From positions 1 through 34,407 of the forward strand of contig JAUXFG010000029.1 of the NCBI GenBank assembly GCA_030620115.1: a DNA stretch of 34,407 nucleotides, given 5' to 3'. The translations under genes and the position numbers were made by a program. This document shows, piece by piece, positions 32,549 to 34,407 of the stretch. This stretch comes from Candidatus Fermentibacterota bacterium (GTDB lineage Bacteria; JAFGKV01). Within the stretch, counting starts at the first letter, position 1. Every line of letters begins with the position of its first letter. Below the pieces are notes generated by a model. That model searched no databases and was not told the origin of the DNA. It worked only from the letters and a program-made list of their open reading frames with translations.

Positions 32549-32668
32549 ATGAGATTGGATTTCGCCACCTTGCGGATGCTCAGATTCCGGATCGATGCCG
32601 CGGTTAAGACTCTCGTCGGGCGTACATGCAGGTTCTCCTTGGGAAGGAGACTGTTCGGCGCCCCTTGA
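32549..32668 (+). CDS. 39-codon frame with good ribosome site overlapping the GNAT gene (leader or displaced N terminus)
   Basis: ATG 32549 has GAGG (32538-32541) seven bases upstream, the best initiation signal in this gap. It encodes 39 residues beginning MRLDFATLRMLRFRIDAA and ending RRLFGAP at TGA 32666. It overlaps the GNAT gene in another frame for more than 70 bases. The stop lies just after a run of four C (32661-32664). It may be the true N terminus of the acetyltransferase displaced by a one-base insertion, or a short leader peptide. I cannot decide from sequence alone. Confidence 0.4.
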   Translation: MRLDFATLRMLRFRIDAAVKTLVGRTCRFSLGRRLFGAP

Positions 32669-33119
32669 TTCACATACGCGTCTTAGTTGGGAAGGCTACC
32701 TCGATATTCCGCCCGGGCGTCTGCAAATCCCGGCACCTGGCGCCTATACAATGCTGGCGCTCCATGGTCAGAAGGTGGTGGGACACGTATCCGTGTTCAG
32801 GCAATGGGAGAAGACCGATGTGGCGGTGCCGGGATGGTGGCTCACAGGGCTCGAGGTGATTCCACGATGGAGGGGGATTGGCGTGGGAAGGCAGCTCGTG
32901 CACTCGGTGATCACGATGTGGGAGCGGGAGCATCATGAGGAACCGCTGTATCTTGTGGTGAATCGGCGAAATACACCTGCCTCTGGTTTGTTCTTGCAGT
33001 ATGGTTTCAAGGAATTGAAGGATCCTGAGTGGGAGCGAAAGCTGCGCAGGGCATATCGTCAAGATCGACGAGGCGAGTGGGTCTATCAGATCTTGAAGCG
33101 TAACCCTGTAGATCAATGA
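32595..33119 (+). CDS. GNAT-family N-acetyltransferase
   Basis: This 174-residue protein has the acetyl-CoA-binding motif A, LEVIPRWRGIGVGRQLV (86-102, with RWRGIGVG forming the pyrophosphate loop). It is preceded by the strand VVGHVSVF and followed by LYLVVNRRNTPASGLFLQYGF, the usual beta5-alpha4 region with its Tyr. It probably acetylates an amino group on a sugar nucleotide or similar small molecule. ATG 32595 lacks a ribosome site, whereas a good one drives the overlapping frame at 32549, so the 5' end may be wrong or frameshifted. The stop overlaps the glycosyltransferase start (ATGA), indicating joint expression in glycan modification. Confidence 0.82.
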   Translation: MPRLRLSSGVHAGSPWEGDCSAPLDSHTRLSWEGYLDIPPGRLQIPAPGAYTMLALHGQKVVGHVSVFRQWEKTDVAVPGWWLTGLEVIPRWRGIGVGRQLVHSVITMWEREHHEEPLYLVVNRRNTPASGLFLQYGFKELKDPEWERKLRRAYRQDRRGEWVYQILKRNPVDQ

Positions 33120-34333
33120 ATCGTCTTCTCCTCATCACCGATAGCCCCACCGTTGCCACCGGATTTGGCACTGTGGCCAAGGCACTGTCGCCATACCTCC
33201 ACGAGTACCGACGCCATATCGATCAACTGGCCGTATACATGATCGGAAACGAACCCATTCTTGCTGATTCCGTCAGGCTCCACCCGGTGCAAGAGGATGA
33301 TTCCATGGGCCTGCGCCGGCTTGGAGACCTGGTTGCGCTGCAACCAAGCGTTGTTCTGTTGATCCACGAGCTCGTGTACTGTGGAGTATGGGCGGGGTGA
33401 CTTAGATCCTTGGGATACCGGGGTCCTATTGTGGGCTACTTCCCTGTATATGGGCCCATACTCTCCCCAAAGGAGCGAACGGCACTTGCCCTCATGGAGA
33501 GGAGGGCGTGCTTCACGCATTATGGTGCTCGTGTGATCAAGGATCACGGGTACCCGTGCGAGGGCATTCATCTGGGTGTTGATCACGGCATATTCGCGTC
33601 GCCCACTCAAGAGCGGAAGGCATGTCTCGCGGGAAAGTTCGGTTGGGGAGGCAAGTTTGTAGTGATCTATGTAGCCAGGAATCGATGGAACAAGCAGCAG
33701 CCGAAGCTTCTGCGCGCGGCACGGATCATGATGGATGCAGGCAACCAGGACATCATCTTTTATCTCCATTGTGTGCCTACTATATCCGTTCCTCACTGGA
33801 TCCCGGGGATGGGCTCCGTTCATCAGGAATGGGATCTTCTCAGTCTTCGTGAGAGCCTGGGCCTGGGAGATGTGGTGGAATTCCCTCAAGATATGCGACA
33901 GCAGACCTTGGGCGTGAAACAATGTGATCTTGTGGCCAGAATGCAGGCAGCGGATTGTTTGGTTCACGTCGCCCATGGAGAAGGATTCGGCCTCCCGCTG
34001 GTGGAAGCAATGGGCTGTGGTCTCCCTGTGATGTGCACTGCGGATGGAAGAGCCATGGAAGAGCTGCTTGGCTCCGCAGGATGGTTCGTGCACTCAAGCA
34101 GGGAACTGGAGGATGCAACGGGAAATCGATTCCAGGATGTTGGGGCAAAGGAGTGGGCAGAGAGTCTGATCAGATTACGCATGGCTCTCTCGGATCCTGA
34201 ACAGGGGGAGCGCCTTCGGCGTCTGTCGCGGGAGAGAAGCAAGGCATTCGATTGGAAGAAGACCGCTGAAGAATTGCAGGTCGTGCTTCAGGCCGCGGAG
34301 TCGGAGGAACGGAGCTTGTGGAGGCGTGGATAG
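33116..34333 (+). pseudogene. GT4-type glycosyltransferase interrupted by an in-frame TGA
   Basis: The reading frame runs from ATG 33116 to the stop at 34331-34333 with one internal TGA at 33398-33400 (codon 95). Both sides are in the same frame. The first part, LLLITDSPTVATGFGTVAKAL, is the glycine-rich acceptor-side loop of GT-B enzymes. After the stop, YRGPIVGYFPVYG, CFTHYGARVIKDHGY, GIHLGVDHGIF and the donor-site block AHGEGFGLPLVEAMGCGLPV with its Glu are complete. Unbroken, it would be 405 residues, normal for GT4. TTG 33410 could restart translation but would give only the second part. A CGA or TGG to TGA change, or a base-calling error, is likely. The gene is coupled to the GNAT gene upstream. 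Confidence 0.82.
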
Positions 34334-34337
34334 AGGG

Positions 34338-34407
34338 GGGGATTGAGGGGAATTTCGAAATGCTTGATTGCGGATTGAGGGAATGAACATCGAACATCCA
34401 ACATCGA
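34338..34407. repeat. GGAATTTCGAAATGCTTGAT block plus AACATCGA run at window end
   Basis: Positions 34338-34371 repeat 29988-30021 with about 20 identical bases across TTTCGAAATGCTTGATTGC. They are followed by AACATCGAACATCCAACATCGA, the same family as the runs at 1448 and 1726. The window ends inside the run, so its right edge is unknown. Confidence 0.7.

Noticed and set aside
33398-33450. Selenocysteine insertion at the in-frame TGA
   Set aside because: No convincing SECIS hairpin follows, and the position is not a conserved Cys or redox site in GT4 enzymes.
33113-34093. 326-codon - strand frame opposite the glycosyltransferase
   Set aside because: It has no motif and no start signal. The + strand has a full GT4 pattern despite its internal stop.

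Overview
The window is a bacterial chromosomal segment of moderately high GC. Its genes are tightly packed and translationally coupled, and the gaps between them are unusually full of short dispersed hairpin repeats. The encoded set suggests a diderm heterotroph with anaerobic or facultative purine or ureide catabolism: an E. coli XdhD-type xanthine dehydrogenase, FdrA/YlbE/YlbF homologues, an NtrY-like kinase and a BtuFDC-type importer. The repeat-rich gaps and several unassigned membrane proteins resemble genomes of uncultured bacterial phyla. I cannot name a phylum from the sequence alone.

Layout. Positions 1-640 hold only dispersed hairpin repeats. Positions 641-1314 hold a BrnT/BrnA-like toxin-antitoxin pair behind a near-consensus sigma-70 promoter. 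Positions 1315-1898 are repeat debris. Positions 1899-11015 form a catabolic cluster on the + strand: an FAD subunit and a fused 2Fe-2S/molybdopterin subunit of a xanthine-dehydrogenase-family hydroxylase, then homologues of AllF (FdrA), AllG (YlbE, DUF1116), a cyclase-family metal hydrolase, and AllH (YlbF, DUF2877). AllFGH is the oxamate carbamoyltransferase of E. coli allantoin catabolism, which splits oxalurate to oxamate and carbamoyl phosphate. The cluster therefore reads as: hydroxylate an N-heterocycle, open a ring, then phosphorolyse the ureide. No carbamate kinase is present in the window. A GGDEF-ATPase-TPR fusion (11224-14433) follows, and an inverted pair of about 245-bp repeats brackets allH plus this gene.

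Positions 15058-19084 hold five coupled genes for membrane proteins: SH3b plus TM, FN3-like plus TM plus a soluble domain, a polytopic protein, an anchored soluble domain, and a second polytopic protein. I cannot assign them to a known machine, and they are the best candidate for an undescribed system. Positions 19502-23518 encode a 1338-residue NtrY-like sensor kinase with three apparent extracytoplasmic sections and no adjacent response regulator, followed by priA. A PflX-like radical SAM gene lies on the - strand (26078-27055), divergent from a BtuF-BtuD-BtuC-type ABC importer (27213-29934). After a repeat-filled gap comes a large GT-C-like membrane protein on the - strand (30476-32506). 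Divergent from it are a GNAT acetyltransferase and a GT4 glycosyltransferase whose frame is broken by an in-frame TGA.

Repeats. At least six families recur: a TCGGGTTA/TAACCCGA hairpin, a mosaic cassette of about 200-300 bp (three copies, all on the + strand), the inverted pair of about 245 bp, a cassette of about 120-140 bp at 97 and 30337, a MITE-like element with 14-bp terminal inverted repeats, and AACATCGA runs. Several lie immediately against start or stop codons.
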